Shown one piece after another: positions 18,223-27,465 of a stretch of DNA of 48,080 bases. Source of the stretch: Sphingomonas sp. A2-49. GTDB taxonomy: Bacteria > Pseudomonadota > Alphaproteobacteria > Sphingomonadales > Sphingomonadaceae. Position 1 is the first letter of the stretch; each line of letters opens with the position of its first letter. The position numbers and the translations under genes were made by a program. The notes under the pieces were generated by a model. The model ran no database searches. It had not been told where the DNA came from and saw only the letters and a program-made list of their open reading frames with translations. Location of the stretch: positions 1 through 48,080 of the forward strand of contig NZ_JAJLPA010000027.1 of NCBI RefSeq assembly GCF_025548555.1, in the 5' to 3' direction.

Positions 18223-18966
18223 ATGGTGGTACGCATGACGACACTGGCGGCGATCGCAGCCGCCGCGGCGATCACGGGCACGGGCGCGGCGACGGCACAG
18301 ACCGCGCCGACCACGGTGGAGCCGCTCGTCCCCGCGCAGGGCACGGTGCTCGACGTCACCGCGCAGGGCCGCACGACGCGCGTGCCCGACCTCGCGACGA
18401 TCCGCGCCGGCGTGGTGTCGCAGGCCGCCACCGCGTCGGCGGCGCTCGCCGACAACGGCCAGCGGATGGCGCGGGTCATCGCGGCGCTCAGGAAGCGCGG
18501 CGTCGCGCCGCGCGACATCGCGACCGCGACCGTCGGGCTCAGCCCGCAATATCGCTACGCCGACGGCCAGCCGCCCGCGCTGACCGGCTATCAGGCGAGC
18601 AACACGGTCAGCATCCGCTTCCGCGACGTGGCGAAGGCGGGCGGCGTGCTCGACGCGCTGGTGGCGGAGGGCGCGAACCAGATCGATGGGCCGTCGCTGT
18701 CGATCGACCGGCCCGAGGCCGCGCTGGACGAGGCGCGGACCGATGCGGTGAAGCGGGCGCGGGCGCGCGCCGACCTGTATGCGGCCGCGGCGGGGCTGCG
18801 CGTGGTGCGGATGGTGTCGATCGCGGAGGCGGGGCAGGATGCCGGCAACCCCGGCCCGCAACCGGTGTTCATGGCGCGGGCGATGGCGGCGGACGCCCGG
18901 ACCGAGATCGCCCCCGGCGAAAAGGACGTGACCGCGACGCTGTCGGTGCGCTTCCTGCTGCAATAG
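18223..18966 (+). CDS. SIMPL domain (DUF541) periplasmic protein
   Basis: A 247-residue exported protein. The signal peptide (MTTLAAIAAAAAITGTGAAT, cleavage near TAQ) is followed by the SIMPL/DUF541 domain, recognised from GRTTRVPDLATIRAGV, LSPQYRY and ARARADLYAAAAGL. The E. coli relative YggE is linked to oxidative-stress tolerance; the biochemical role is unknown. GGGAG at 18214-18218 stands 4 bases from the ATG at 18223; a second ATG at 18235 is also possible. The gene ends just before a strong bidirectional terminator. Confidence 0.85.
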   Translation: MVVRMTTLAAIAAAAAITGTGAATAQTAPTTVEPLVPAQGTVLDVTAQGRTTRVPDLATIRAGVVSQAATASAALADNGQRMARVIAALRKRGVAPRDIATATVGLSPQYRYADGQPPALTGYQASNTVSIRFRDVAKAGGVLDALVAEGANQIDGPSLSIDRPEAALDEARTDAVKRARARADLYAAAAGLRVVRMVSIAEAGQDAGNPGPQPVFMARAMAADARTEIAPGEKDVTATLSVRFLLQ

Positions 18967-19002
18967 GCGGCGTGCCGGGGCCGATGGCCGCGCACATACG
19001 AA

Positions 19003-19032
19003 AAAGGCCGCCCGGTTGCCCGGGCGGCCTTT
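19003..19032. terminator. Bidirectional intrinsic terminator
   Basis: A perfect 13-base-pair stem (AAAGGCCGCCCGG at 19003-19015 with CCGGGCGGCCTTT at 19020-19032) encloses a 4-base loop. It is flanked by A-runs on one side and T-runs on the other. It lies between the convergent SIMPL and GlsB genes and should stop both transcripts. Confidence 0.9.
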
Positions 19033-19063
19033 CCTGTTTCGCGTGACGAAGCGAAATCGGTGC

Positions 19064-19321
19064 TTAGCGGACGCTGCCGCGACGCACGAGGTTCACGATC
19101 GCCAGCAGGACGACCGCGCCCAGCAGCGACACCAGGAACGACGTCACGTTAAGCGGCGCGTTGTTGATCGACCCGCCCGAGATGATGAGGCCGCCGATGA
19201 AGGCGCCGACGATCCCGACGATGATGTTCAGGAAGATGCCCTGCTGCGCGTCCGTGCGCATGATGATGCTGGCGAGCCAGCCGATGACACCGCCGATGAT
19301 AAGCCAAAGAATGATACCCAT
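19064..19321 (-). CDS. GlsB/YeaQ/YmgE family stress-response membrane protein
   Basis: An 85-residue membrane protein with three hydrophobic segments: ILWLIIGGVIGWLASIIM, IIVGIVGAFIGGLIIS and FLVSLLGAVVLLAIV. The Gly-rich GGxIGWLA and G-G-x-x-G patterns are those of the transglycosylase-associated/GlsB family, associated with stress responses though of unknown mechanism. A GGAGGG box stands four bases before the ATG. Confidence 0.9.
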   Translation of the reverse strand: MGIILWLIIGGVIGWLASIIMRTDAQQGIFLNIIVGIVGAFIGGLIISGGSINNAPLNVTSFLVSLLGAVVLLAIVNLVRRGSVR

Positions 19322-19427
19322 AGGTCCCTCCGTTTCGCCCTCCGTGGGCTCTGTGCGGAAAGACTCACGAAACCGGGATAATGTTCCGCACGCGTTTCGT
19401 TTTTGAGACGGATCGCAGGCGCCGGGA

Positions 19428-19727
19428 TCAATATTTCTGCTGGCGCTCGTACAGCGACTTGTAGTGCTGGATGCGCGTCACGCGCAGCCCCGGCATGCCC
19501 GATCGATCGATCGCGCGCTGCCATCCGGCGAATTCCTCGACGGTCAGGTTGTAGCGCGCGCAGACCTCGTCCACCGTCAGCAGGCCGCCGTTGACCGCGG
19601 CGACCACTTCCGCCTTGCGACGCACGACCCAGCGCGTGGTCGAGGGCGGCGGCAGCGAATCCAGCGTCAGCGATTCCCCGAGCGGGCCGATGACTTTGGC
19701 GGGACGGATTTTCTGATTCTCGATCAT
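19428..19727 (-). CDS. sciP: SciP-type cell-cycle regulator (DUF1153)
   Basis: A 99-residue helix-turn-helix protein of the DUF1153 family. Recognisable family segments are RWVVRRKAEVVAAVNGGLL, CARYNLTVEEFAGWQRAID and LRVTRIQHYK. In Caulobacter, SciP binds the master regulator CtrA and represses CtrA-activated genes in G1 cells. Family identity is strong; the same role here is inferred. A GANTC site (the CcrM methylation sequence) lies right at the start of the gene (19728-19732), which would fit methylation-linked cell-cycle control. Length is close to the 93 residues of the Caulobacter protein. Confidence 0.92.
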   Translation of the reverse strand: MIENQKIRPAKVIGPLGESLTLDSLPPPSTTRWVVRRKAEVVAAVNGGLLTVDEVCARYNLTVEEFAGWQRAIDRSGMPGLRVTRIQHYKSLYERQQKY

Positions 19728-19829
19728 GACTCAAACCTCGATCGGGGCGGGGGCCCCCTCTCAAAACGCGAACTGGTCCCTAGCGAGCGGTCTTGAAGAT
19801 CGCCTGAAACGCCACGGTAAACGGCGGCT

Positions 19830-20057
19830 TCATTCGTCCTTCCACCGGGTGAGCGACGCCGCCATCGGACCGTTGAAGGCACCGTCCACCGGCTCCAGCA
19901 GCCGCGAGGGCTGGCTGATCCGGCCGAAGCGCGCCTGCGCGATCGCGGTCGGGGATGCCGTCTGGCGCGCCGCGATCCCGACCATGAGCACCGCCAGGTC
20001 GCCCGGAAGCTGGGTGACCTCCGTCGTCCTGTCGAAGCCGGGAAAGCTGAGATCCAA
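19830..20057 (-). CDS. Small hypothetical protein
   Basis: A possible 75-residue protein starting at TTG (first residues DLSFPGFDRTTEV). No domain is recognised and no membrane segment or signal is visible. Overlapping readings on the same strand exist (19780-20064, GTG start). This frame is preferred because its composition is less Arg/Ala-biased and contains an internal ATG near residue 25. It lies upstream of sciP and divergent from mnmA. It may not be a real gene. Confidence 0.4.
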   Translation of the reverse strand: MDLSFPGFDRTTEVTQLPGDLAVLMVGIAARQTASPTAIAQARFGRISQPSRLLEPVDGAFNGPMAASLTRWKDE

Positions 20058-20194
20058 CGTGCACTCACTCGTGTTGTTCGTTCGGGATCACCGGCTTAGC
20101 CGACAGGCGATGAAGGCCCGGTAAAGCCCGGCGCAAGGTTGTGTGAACCTTCGTTACTTTGCGGTTCCGCGGGCCAGCGCCTATGTAGCGGCGC

Positions 20195-21307
20195 ATGAAA
20201 GAGGTGGACTTCCAGCTGGGCGACGACGTCGCGGGCAAGCGGATCGTGGTGGCGATGTCGGGCGGCGTCGACAGTTCGGTCGTCGCCGCGCTCGCCGCGC
20301 AGACCGGGGCCGAGACGATCGGCGTGACGCTGCAATTGTACGACCATGGCGAGGCGACGGGCCGCGCGGGCAGTTGCTGTGCCGGGCGCGACATCCGCGA
20401 TGCGCGCGCGGTCTGCGACCGGCTGGGCATCGCGCATTACGTGTTCGACCACGAAACGCGCTTTCGCGAAACCGTCATCGATACGTTCGCCGACGCCTAT
20501 CTCGCCGGCCGCACGCCCATCCCCTGCGTCCAGTGCAACACCGGGCCGAAGTTCACCGACCTGCTCGCGCTCGCGCGCGATCTGGGCGCGGACTGCCTCG
20601 CGACCGGCCATTACGTGCGCCGCGTCCTCGGCCCCATGGGCGCCGAGCTGCATCGCGGCGCCGATCCCGCGCGCGACCAGAGCTATTTCCTGTTCGCCAC
20701 GACGCAGGCGCAGGTCGATTACCTGCGCTTTCCCCTCGGCGCGCTGCCCAAGGCGCGGGTCCGCGCCATCGCCGCCGAACTGGGGCTCGGCGTCGCCGGC
20801 AAGCCCGACAGCCAGGACATCTGCTTCGTCCCCGACGGCGATTACGCCGGCCTCGTCCGCAAGCTGCGGCCGGAGGCGGACACCGCGGGCGACATCGTCG
20901 ACCTGTCGGGTGCGCGGCTAGGCCGCCACCGCGGCATCATCCACTTCACCGTCGGCCAGCGCCGCGGGCTGGAGATCGGCGGCACCCCCGAACCGCTCTA
21001 CGTCGTGCGTGTCGACGCGGCGACGCGGCAGGTCGTGGTCGGGCCGCGCCGCGCGCTGGCGGTGGCGGCGGCGCGGGTGACCGGACTCAACTGGATCGGC
21101 GGCGATCACGCCGGGCCGCTGACCGCCAAGGTCCGCTCGATGGCGAAGCCGGTGCCCGCGCGCTTCGCGGGCGACCGGCTGGCGTTCGACATCCCGGAAT
21201 ATGGCGTCGCCCCCGGCCAGGCGGCGGTGCTCTATGCCGGCGAGCGCGTACTGGGCGGCGGCTGGATCGCCGATACCGAGGCCGCGCCGGCGGCGCAGGC
21301 GGCATGA
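20195..21307 (+). CDS. mnmA: tRNA-specific 2-thiouridylase
   Basis: A 370-residue cytoplasmic enzyme that thiolates U34 of tRNA-Lys, -Glu and -Gln. The PP-loop ATP motif is [11 protein letters not shown] (about residues 20-30). The first catalytic Cys region is [13 protein letters not shown] and the second catalytic Cys lies in [21 protein letters not shown] segments (ATGHYVRRV) are also present. Length is typical. The stop overlaps the next gene as ATGA, so the two are coupled. Confidence 0.96.
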   Translation: MKEVDFQLGDDVAGKRIVVAMSGGVDSSVVAALAAQTGAETIGVTLQLYDHGEATGRAGSCCAGRDIRDARAVCDRLGIAHYVFDHETRFRETVIDTFADAYLAGRTPIPCVQCNTGPKFTDLLALARDLGADCLATGHYVRRVLGPMGAELHRGADPARDQSYFLFATTQAQVDYLRFPLGALPKARVRAIAAELGLGVAGKPDSQDICFVPDGDYAGLVRKLRPEADTAGDIVDLSGARLGRHRGIIHFTVGQRRGLEIGGTPEPLYVVRVDAATRQVVVGPRRALAVAAARVTGLNWIGGDHAGPLTAKVRSMAKPVPARFAGDRLAFDIPEYGVAPGQAAVLYAGERVLGGGWIADTEAAPAAQAA

Positions 21308-21555
21308 CCGCCACGATCGAGGCGTTGCGGCTGGAGATGGAGGCCGCCGCCGCTGCGCTCGACTTCGAGCGCGCGCAGCTTTTGCGCGACCGGATCAGCC
21401 TGTTGCGGGCCGGCGGCGAGGACCGCGATCCGACGGGGCTCGCGCGCCAGCGCCCCGGTGCGATGGGGCTCGGCACCAGCCGGTCGCAGGTGTCGCCGCC
21501 CGAGGGCTGGATGAAGCCCGCGAAGCCCGACCCGATGACGCGCGGCAAACGCTGA
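21304..21555 (+). CDS. UvrB/UvrC-motif small protein
   Basis: An 83-residue protein. Residues 1-38 form a UVR motif ([20 protein letters not shown], then RDRISLLR), the helical hairpin by which UvrB and UvrC touch each other. The basic C-terminus ([20 protein letters not shown]) is shared by sphingomonad relatives. It lacks catalytic domains, so it may be a binding partner only. Its ATG overlaps the mnmA stop. Confidence 0.82.
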   Translation: MTATIEALRLEMEAAAAALDFERAQLLRDRISLLRAGGEDRDPTGLARQRPGAMGLGTSRSQVSPPEGWMKPAKPDPMTRGKR

Positions 21556-21573
21556 CGCGGGGCCGGCGGGCCG

Positions 21574-24045
21574 TCACAGATCGGGCAGCACCTGATCCGC
21601 GACGCCCCAGCCCGCCAGCGCGCGCGAGGTCGCGCGGTCGAGCAGTTCCTCGCCGTCGCGCACGCTCCAGCGCGCCGCGGTGTCGATGTCGCGCAATTCG
21701 GTCCACGACACCGGCGCCGCGACCGGCGCGCCGGCGCGGGCCCGCGCCGAAAACGGCATGATCGCGGTGCTGCCGCGCTGGTTGCGCAGATAGTCGATGA
21801 AGATCTTTCCCTTGCGCTTCGCCTTGGTCATCACCGCGACGTAGCGGTCCGGTTCGGCCGCGGCGAGCGCGCGGGCGAAGCGATCGGCGAAGTCCTTCAC
21901 CGCCGGCCAGCGCGCCGACGGCGTCAGCGGCACGACGACGTGTACGCCCTTGCCGCCCGACAGCAACGGAAAGCTGACCAGCCCCAGCTCGGCGAGCTGC
22001 GCGCTGACGTGTTCGGCCGCGCTTTTGGTATCGGCGAAATCCAGCCCCTCGTCGGGGTCGAGGTCGATCACCAGCCGGTCGGGCTGTTCCAGCGCATCGA
22101 TCCGCGATCCCCAGCCGTGGAACTCGATCGTCCCCATCTGGACGCAGGCGACCAGCCCATCGGCATCGTCGACGTACAGATAGGGCTGCACCGACCCGTC
22201 CTTCTCGGTCACGTCGACGTGATGGACGTCGTCGCCGAAGCTGCCCGCGTCGTGTTTCTGGAAGAAGCACGCCTTCGCGCGCCCCTGCGGGCAGCGGACC
22301 AGGCTGACCGGGCGCCGCCCCGCCCAGGGCAGCATGATCGGCGCCACGCGCGCGTAATAATCGGCCAGCTCGCCCTTGGTGACGTCGCTGTCGGGAAAGA
22401 CCAGGCGGTCGCGGCTGCTGACGGTGACGTGGATCGCCGGCGCCGCGGGGGCGGGCTGCGCCACCTCCGCCACGACCTCCGCCGCCGTCTTGTCGCCGCG
22501 CAGGCCGAGGAAGCTCGAATGGCGCAGGACGCCGTCGGGCGTGACCTCCGCAAAGGCGACCTCCGCGACGAGCTCCGGCGCGATCCAGCGCGCGCCGCGC
22601 AGCGCTGCCTTGTGCGGGGCGGTGCTCGCCGCATCGAGCGGCGACGTATCGCGCGCCAGCGACGCCATCCGCTCGCTCAGCGTATCGATCAGCGCGCGGT
22701 CGAACCCGGTGCCGACCTTGCCGGCGTAGCGGAACCCGCCCTTCGCATGCACCCCGAGCAGCAGCGACTTGAACCCGCGTCCCTTGTCCGACGGCGTCCA
22801 GCCGACGATGACGAACTCCTGCCGCTGGGTACATTTCGCCTTGAGCCACGCCTTGCTGCGTCCGCCGGCATAGGGCGCATCGGCGCGCTTCGACACGACG
22901 CCTTCCAGCCCCTCGCGGCACATCGTCGCGAACAGCGTCTCGCCCGATCCCAGCACGTGTTCGGCGAATTGCAGCCGCTCGCCGTTCTCGATCACGCCGC
23001 GCAGCCGGTCCTTGCGCTCCACCGTCGACAGAGAGGTCAGGTCCTCGCCATCGAGCGCGAGCAGGTCGAACGCGAACAGCGTCATGGCCCCGCCCGACGC
23101 GATCGCGTCCTTCAGCGTCGAGAAATCCGGCCGCCCGTCCTTGTACGCGACGATCTCGCCGTCGATCAGCGCGGATCGCACCGGCAAGGCGGCGGCCGCG
23201 TCCGCGATGGCGGCGAACCTGTCGGTCCAGTCGAGCCCGCTGCGCGTATAGACCCGGGCGCGCCCGTCCCCGATCGCGACCAGCGCGCGATACCCGTCGT
23301 ACTTCACCTCGTGCAGCCAGCCGCTGCCGGCGGGTACGCCATCGACCAGCGTGCACAGCTGCGGTTCGCGGAACGCCGGCAGGGTCGCCGCCTTGCCGCG
23401 CGGGGGGCGGCGCGTCGGGGACGCCGGTTTCGCCGCGCGCTTGCCGCCGGACGCCGCCGCCTTCGCCGGCTTGCCCGCGGCGATCTCCGCCATCGTCCGT
23501 CCGCTGGCGACGCTGGTCAGCGCCTCCTCCACCAGCGTATCGGTGCCGCCCGCATGCGCGTCGTCGATCTTGCGCAGCAGCCAGTTCTCACCGCGCTCCC
23601 GGCCCCGCGGCTTCAGCCGGATCAGCAGCCAGTCTCCCTTCATCCGCTCGCCCTGAAGCGTGAAATGGAGATGCCCCGCGTCGAGGTCCGCGGCCGACTT
23701 GCCGGCGATCGGCGCCCAGGTGCCGAGGTCCCACAGCATCACCGTGCCGCCGCCATATTCCCCCGCCGGGATCGTCCCCTCGAACGTCGCATAGGACAAG
23801 GGGTGATCCTCGGTCCGCACCGCCAGCCGCTTTTCGTCGGGGTCGAGGCTGGGGCCGCGCGTCACCGCCCAGCTCTTCAGCACCCCGTCCACCTCCAGCC
23901 GCAGATCCCAGTGCAGCCGCGTCGCATCGTGCTTCTGCACCATGAACGCATTGCCATGGCCGGGCGCGAGCGTGCCCGCCGGCTCCGCCGTCTTCGCGAA
24001 ATCGCGCTTGGCATTGTAGCGCGCGAGGGGATCGGCCTCAGGCAC
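21574..24045 (-). CDS. ligD: Multifunctional ATP-dependent DNA ligase D
   Basis: An 823-residue enzyme of bacterial non-homologous end joining. Domains in order: a 3'-phosphoesterase (about 30-155, QKHDATRLHWDLRLE with His39, Arg43, His45), then an ATP-dependent ligase (about 225-500) with adenylated Lys248 in EVKYDGYR. A primase-polymerase domain follows (about 525-815) with the metal-binding DLDPDEG motif and SLVRCPQGR. A Lys/Ala/Pro-rich linker joins the first two domains. This phosphoesterase-ligase-polymerase order is that of Pseudomonas LigD and differs from the mycobacterial order. The ATG overlaps the end of the Ku gene by 8 bases. Confidence 0.96.
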   Translation of the reverse strand: MPEADPLARYNAKRDFAKTAEPAGTLAPGHGNAFMVQKHDATRLHWDLRLEVDGVLKSWAVTRGPSLDPDEKRLAVRTEDHPLSYATFEGTIPAGEYGGGTVMLWDLGTWAPIAGKSAADLDAGHLHFTLQGERMKGDWLLIRLKPRGRERGENWLLRKIDDAHAGGTDTLVEEALTSVASGRTMAEIAAGKPAKAAASGGKRAAKPASPTRRPPRGKAATLPAFREPQLCTLVDGVPAGSGWLHEVKYDGYRALVAIGDGRARVYTRSGLDWTDRFAAIADAAAALPVRSALIDGEIVAYKDGRPDFSTLKDAIASGGAMTLFAFDLLALDGEDLTSLSTVERKDRLRGVIENGERLQFAEHVLGSGETLFATMCREGLEGVVSKRADAPYAGGRSKAWLKAKCTQRQEFVIVGWTPSDKGRGFKSLLLGVHAKGGFRYAGKVGTGFDRALIDTLSERMASLARDTSPLDAASTAPHKAALRGARWIAPELVAEVAFAEVTPDGVLRHSSFLGLRGDKTAAEVVAEVAQPAPAAPAIHVTVSSRDRLVFPDSDVTKGELADYYARVAPIMLPWAGRRPVSLVRCPQGRAKACFFQKHDAGSFGDDVHHVDVTEKDGSVQPYLYVDDADGLVACVQMGTIEFHGWGSRIDALEQPDRLVIDLDPDEGLDFADTKSAAEHVSAQLAELGLVSFPLLSGGKGVHVVVPLTPSARWPAVKDFADRFARALAAAEPDRYVAVMTKAKRKGKIFIDYLRNQRGSTAIMPFSARARAGAPVAAPVSWTELRDIDTAARWSVRDGEELLDRATSRALAGWGVADQVLPDL

Positions 24046-24928
24046 GCTTCTTCGCCGCGGTCGCTGCGGGTTTCTTCGCCGCCGCCTTCTTCGCTGCCGG
24101 TTTCCTGGCGGGCGCGGCCTTGGACGCCGTCGCCGACCCCGACTTCTCCATCGACTTCTTGAGCGCCGCCATCAAATCGACGACGTTGCTGCCCGACCGG
24201 GTCGCGCCGTCGTCCTTCTCCTCGATCACCTTGCCGCCCTTCGCCTTGCGCTTGCGCTCGACCAGATCCTTCAGCGCATCGACGTAGCGGTCGTGGAATT
24301 CCTGCGGATCGAACGTCCCGCTCTTCTTCTCGATCAGCGCCTCGGCGAGGTCGAGCAGGTCGGCATCGGGCTTGCCCTCGGGGATCTCGCGGAAATAGCT
24401 TTGCGCCTTGTTGACCTCGTCGGCGTAGCGCAGCGTTTCGAGCACCATGCCGCGTCCGCACGGCTTCAGGCTGACGACATATTCGCGCCCGCGCATCGCC
24501 AGCTGGCCCAGCCCGACCTTCTTCGTCCGGCGCAGCGCCTCGCGCAGCACGATGAACGCCTCCTCCGCCAGATCGTCGGCGGGCACCACGAAATAGGGCT
24601 TTTCGTAATAGAGCACGTCGATCTCGTGCGCGTCGACGAACTGCGTCAGCTCCAGCGTCTTCTTCGATTCGAGCTTCACCGCATCGATCTCGTCCTGCTC
24701 CAGCAGCACATATTCCCCCTTCGACACTTCATAGCCCTTCATGATCTCGTCGGTGTCGACGGGGCCGACGCCGGTCACGATCTTCTCATAGTGGATCGGC
24801 TTGCCGGTCGGCTCGTGGATCTGCTTGAACGCGATGGCGGCGCCGCTCTTGGTGGCGGCGTAGATCTCGACCGGGATCGACACCAGCGCGAGCCGGATCT
24901 GTCCTTGCCAATAGGCGCGTGCGGGCAT
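24038..24928 (-). CDS. ku: Ku DNA-end-binding protein
   Basis: A 296-residue homodimeric ring protein that binds broken DNA ends and recruits LigD. The core shows YWQGQIRLALVSIPVEIY at the start, GKPIHYEKIVTG and the bridge segment KPYFVVPADD. The last ~40 residues are a Lys/Ala-rich tail (ARKPAAKKAAAKKPAA), the basic C-terminal extension seen in bacterial Ku that affects DNA binding and threading. It is translated ahead of ligD from the same transcript. A 122-base divergent gap separates it from pdxH. Confidence 0.96.
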   Translation of the reverse strand: MPARAYWQGQIRLALVSIPVEIYAATKSGAAIAFKQIHEPTGKPIHYEKIVTGVGPVDTDEIMKGYEVSKGEYVLLEQDEIDAVKLESKKTLELTQFVDAHEIDVLYYEKPYFVVPADDLAEEAFIVLREALRRTKKVGLGQLAMRGREYVVSLKPCGRGMVLETLRYADEVNKAQSYFREIPEGKPDADLLDLAEALIEKKSGTFDPQEFHDRYVDALKDLVERKRKAKGGKVIEEKDDGATRSGSNVVDLMAALKKSMEKSGSATASKAAPARKPAAKKAAAKKPAATAAKKRA

Positions 24929-25050
24929 GGGGATGGGTCTTTCCGTTGCGGAAGCGATTCAATCCGCGGGAGAAGGAGTCGTTCCGTCGACCGTCCGCCA
25001 TGCGCCGCGCGGGATTTTCCCTTGCCCCCGACTTGCGCTAGAGGGCGGCC

Positions 25051-25629
25051 ATGGCCGACGATCCCTTTGCGCTGTTCGAGTCCTGGTACGCCGAGGCGCG
25101 GGACAGCGAAATCAACGATTCCAACGCGATGGCGCTGGCGACCGTCGATGCCGACGGCCAGCCGTCGGTGCGGATGGTGCTGCTGAAGGGCCATGGCCCC
25201 GACGGATTCGTCTTCTACACCAACCGCGAGGGGCGCAAGGCGGCCGATCTGGCGGCGGTGCCCAAGGCGGCATTGCTGTTCCACTGGAAATCGCTGCGCC
25301 GCCAGATCCGCATCGAAGGGCCGGTGGACCTCGCCACCGATGCCGAATCCGACGCCTATTTCGCCAGCCGCAGCCGCGATTCGCAATTGGGCGCCTGGGC
25401 GTCCGACCAGTCGCGCGCCCTCGCCGACCGCGCCACCTTCGAAGCGCGCTTCGACGTGATGAAGGCGCGGTTCGACGGCGGCGCGGTGCCGCGCCCGCCG
25501 CATTGGGGCGGCTATCGCGTGACGCCGCAGCGGATCGAATTCTGGCAGGATCGCGCGCACCGCCTGCACGAACGTCGCCTGTTCGTGCGCACCGGCGACG
25601 ACTGGACCGCAGGATTGCTGTTCCCATGA
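25051..25629 (+). CDS. pdxH: Pyridoxamine/pyridoxine 5'-phosphate oxidase
   Basis: A 192-residue FMN enzyme making pyridoxal 5'-phosphate. Signature segments are [20 protein letters not shown] (FMN binding), [30 protein letters not shown] and the C-terminal [15 protein letters not shown] with HRLHERR. Length and motif order are normal. Its stop overlaps the next gene start as ATGA, making a three-gene coupled operon. Confidence 0.95.
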   Translation: MADDPFALFESWYAEARDSEINDSNAMALATVDADGQPSVRMVLLKGHGPDGFVFYTNREGRKAADLAAVPKAALLFHWKSLRRQIRIEGPVDLATDAESDAYFASRSRDSQLGAWASDQSRALADRATFEARFDVMKARFDGGAVPRPPHWGGYRVTPQRIEFWQDRAHRLHERRLFVRTGDDWTAGLLFP

Positions 25630-26573
25630 CCCGCGACGAACAGCGGCGCTTCCTGCCGCTCGCCACGCGCGCCGCGCTCGCCAGCGTGGCGATGGCGTGC
25701 TTCCTGCTCGCGCTGAAGAGCTTCGCGGCGTGGCAGACCGGATCGGTCGCGATGCTGGGCAGCCTGGCCGACACCGCGCTCGACCTGCTCGCCAGCCTCG
25801 TCACGCTGTATGGCGTGCGGCTGGCGGCAACGCCGGCGGACCACGACCACCGTTTCGGCCACGGCAAGGCGGAGGCGCTCGCGGCGCTGTTCCAGGTCGC
25901 GCTCATCACCGCCTCCGCCGCGGCGATCGCGTGGCGCGCGATCACCGCGCTCGGCCAGAACGGCCCGACCGCGGATGCGGAATTCGGCATCGGCGTGTCC
26001 GTCGTCGCGATCGTCGCGACCGCGGTGCTGCTGTGGTACCAGCGCAGCATCATCCGCCAGACCGGATCGGTCGCGATCATGGCGGACAACGTCCATTACC
26101 AGTCCGACGTGCTGCTCAACGGTTCGGTGATCGTCGCGCTGGTGCTCGACCAGTATCTCGGCTGGCACAAGGCCGATCCGGTGCTGGGCATCGTCATTGC
26201 GCTGTGGCTCGCCTGGGGCGCGTTCCAGGCCTCGTCGAACGCGATCGACCAGCTGATGGACAAGGAATGGCCGGAGGACCAGCGCGCCGCCTTCCTCGAT
26301 GTCGCCGCCCGCCAGCCGGGCTTGAAGGGCATCCACGATTTCCGCACGCGCCGCTCGGGCAGCCACGATTTCGCGCAATTCCACATGGAGGTGGACCGCA
26401 ACCTGACCGTCGGCGCGGCGCACGACATCGTCGAGCGCGTCGAACAGGACCTGCGCCGCACCTTCCCCAAGGTCGAGGTGCTGATCCACCTCGACCCCGA
26501 AGGCCATGTCGACACCGACAACCCGCTGGTCGAGGCGGACGTCACCCCCCATTGGTTCGGGAAACGCCTGTGA
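25626..26573 (+). CDS. Cation diffusion facilitator (FieF-like)
   Basis: A 315-residue inner-membrane divalent-cation/proton antiporter with about six membrane segments. Metal sites are visible as [12 protein letters not shown] in segment 2 with [17 protein letters not shown] in the following loop, and [11 protein letters not shown] in segment 5. The cytoplasmic C-terminal domain ([30 protein letters not shown]) is the ferredoxin-like metal sensor of the family. It probably exports Zn(II) or Fe(II). The start at 25626 is set by the ATGA overlap with pdxH. Confidence 0.93.
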   Translation: MTRDEQRRFLPLATRAALASVAMACFLLALKSFAAWQTGSVAMLGSLADTALDLLASLVTLYGVRLAATPADHDHRFGHGKAEALAALFQVALITASAAAIAWRAITALGQNGPTADAEFGIGVSVVAIVATAVLLWYQRSIIRQTGSVAIMADNVHYQSDVLLNGSVIVALVLDQYLGWHKADPVLGIVIALWLAWGAFQASSNAIDQLMDKEWPEDQRAAFLDVAARQPGLKGIHDFRTRRSGSHDFAQFHMEVDRNLTVGAAHDIVERVEQDLRRTFPKVEVLIHLDPEGHVDTDNPLVEADVTPHWFGKRL

Positions 26574-27379
26574 GAATCCCCTTCGCCCAGATCGACGCCT
26601 TCGCCGAGGCCGCGTTCGGCGGCAATCCCGCCGCGGTGATGCCGCTGTCGGCGTGGCTGGCGGACGACGTGCTGCAAAGCATCGCGTCCGAGAACAACCT
26701 GTCCGAAACCGCGTTCATCGTGCCGATCGCCGCGGACGCGGCCGGTGACGCGCCCGCCGATTTCGACCTGCGCTGGTTCACCCCCGCCGCCGAGGTCGCA
26801 TTGTGCGGTCATGCGACGCTGGCGAGCGGGCATTTCGTGCTGTCTTCGGACGACGATCGCAGCACCGTCCGCTTCCGCACGCGGCAGGCGGGCATCCTGG
26901 AGGTCGCGCGCGAGGGCGACCGCTATCGCATGGCGCTGCCCGCCTGGGGCCCCGCGCCCCGGCCGCTCGACGCGATCGTCACGGCGCTGGGCGTCGATCC
27001 GGTCGAGACGCTGTGGCACGACAAGGGCTATGCGCTGATCGTCGTCGCCGACGAGGCCGCGGTCCGCGCCGCGCGTCCCGACGACCGCGCGCTCGCCGCC
27101 GAGGGGCCGATCGTGGCGATCGTCGCCGCGCGTGGCGACGCGACCGACATCGTCAGCCGCGTCTTCACCGCCTATTTCGACATCCCCGAAGATCCCGTCA
27201 CCGGCTCCGCGCACGCGGTGATGGTACCCTATTGGGCCGAAAAGCTCGGGCGCGACCGCTTCACCGCCTATCAGGCGAGCCGGCGCGGCGGGCTGCTCAC
27301 CTGCGCGCTGGAGGGGGACCGCGTGATCCTGGGCGGCGCCTGCGTGACCGTGATCGAGGGCACGTTCCTGCTGCCCTGA
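26570..27379 (+). CDS. PhzF family isomerase/epimerase-like protein
   Basis: A 269-residue cytoplasmic protein of the PhzF/DapF-fold family. The N-terminus has FGGNPAAVMPL, the catalytic Glu lies in ASENNLSETAFI, and CGHATLASGHFVL and EDPVTGSAHAVMVPYWAEKL are family hallmarks. The start is a GTG overlapping the transporter stop (GTGA). The substrate is unknown; phenazine genes are absent, so it is a generic family member. Confidence 0.92.
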   Translation: MRIPFAQIDAFAEAAFGGNPAAVMPLSAWLADDVLQSIASENNLSETAFIVPIAADAAGDAPADFDLRWFTPAAEVALCGHATLASGHFVLSSDDDRSTVRFRTRQAGILEVAREGDRYRMALPAWGPAPRPLDAIVTALGVDPVETLWHDKGYALIVVADEAAVRAARPDDRALAAEGPIVAIVAARGDATDIVSRVFTAYFDIPEDPVTGSAHAVMVPYWAEKLGRDRFTAYQASRRGGLLTCALEGDRVILGGACVTVIEGTFLLP

Positions 27380-27465
27380 CCGCCGCGCGGCCAATTTGTG
27401 TTGCATGGCAGCACGCAACGGTAGACGGTGCGCGCCGGGTCGTAACGGGGTGACACGTTAGAGCG

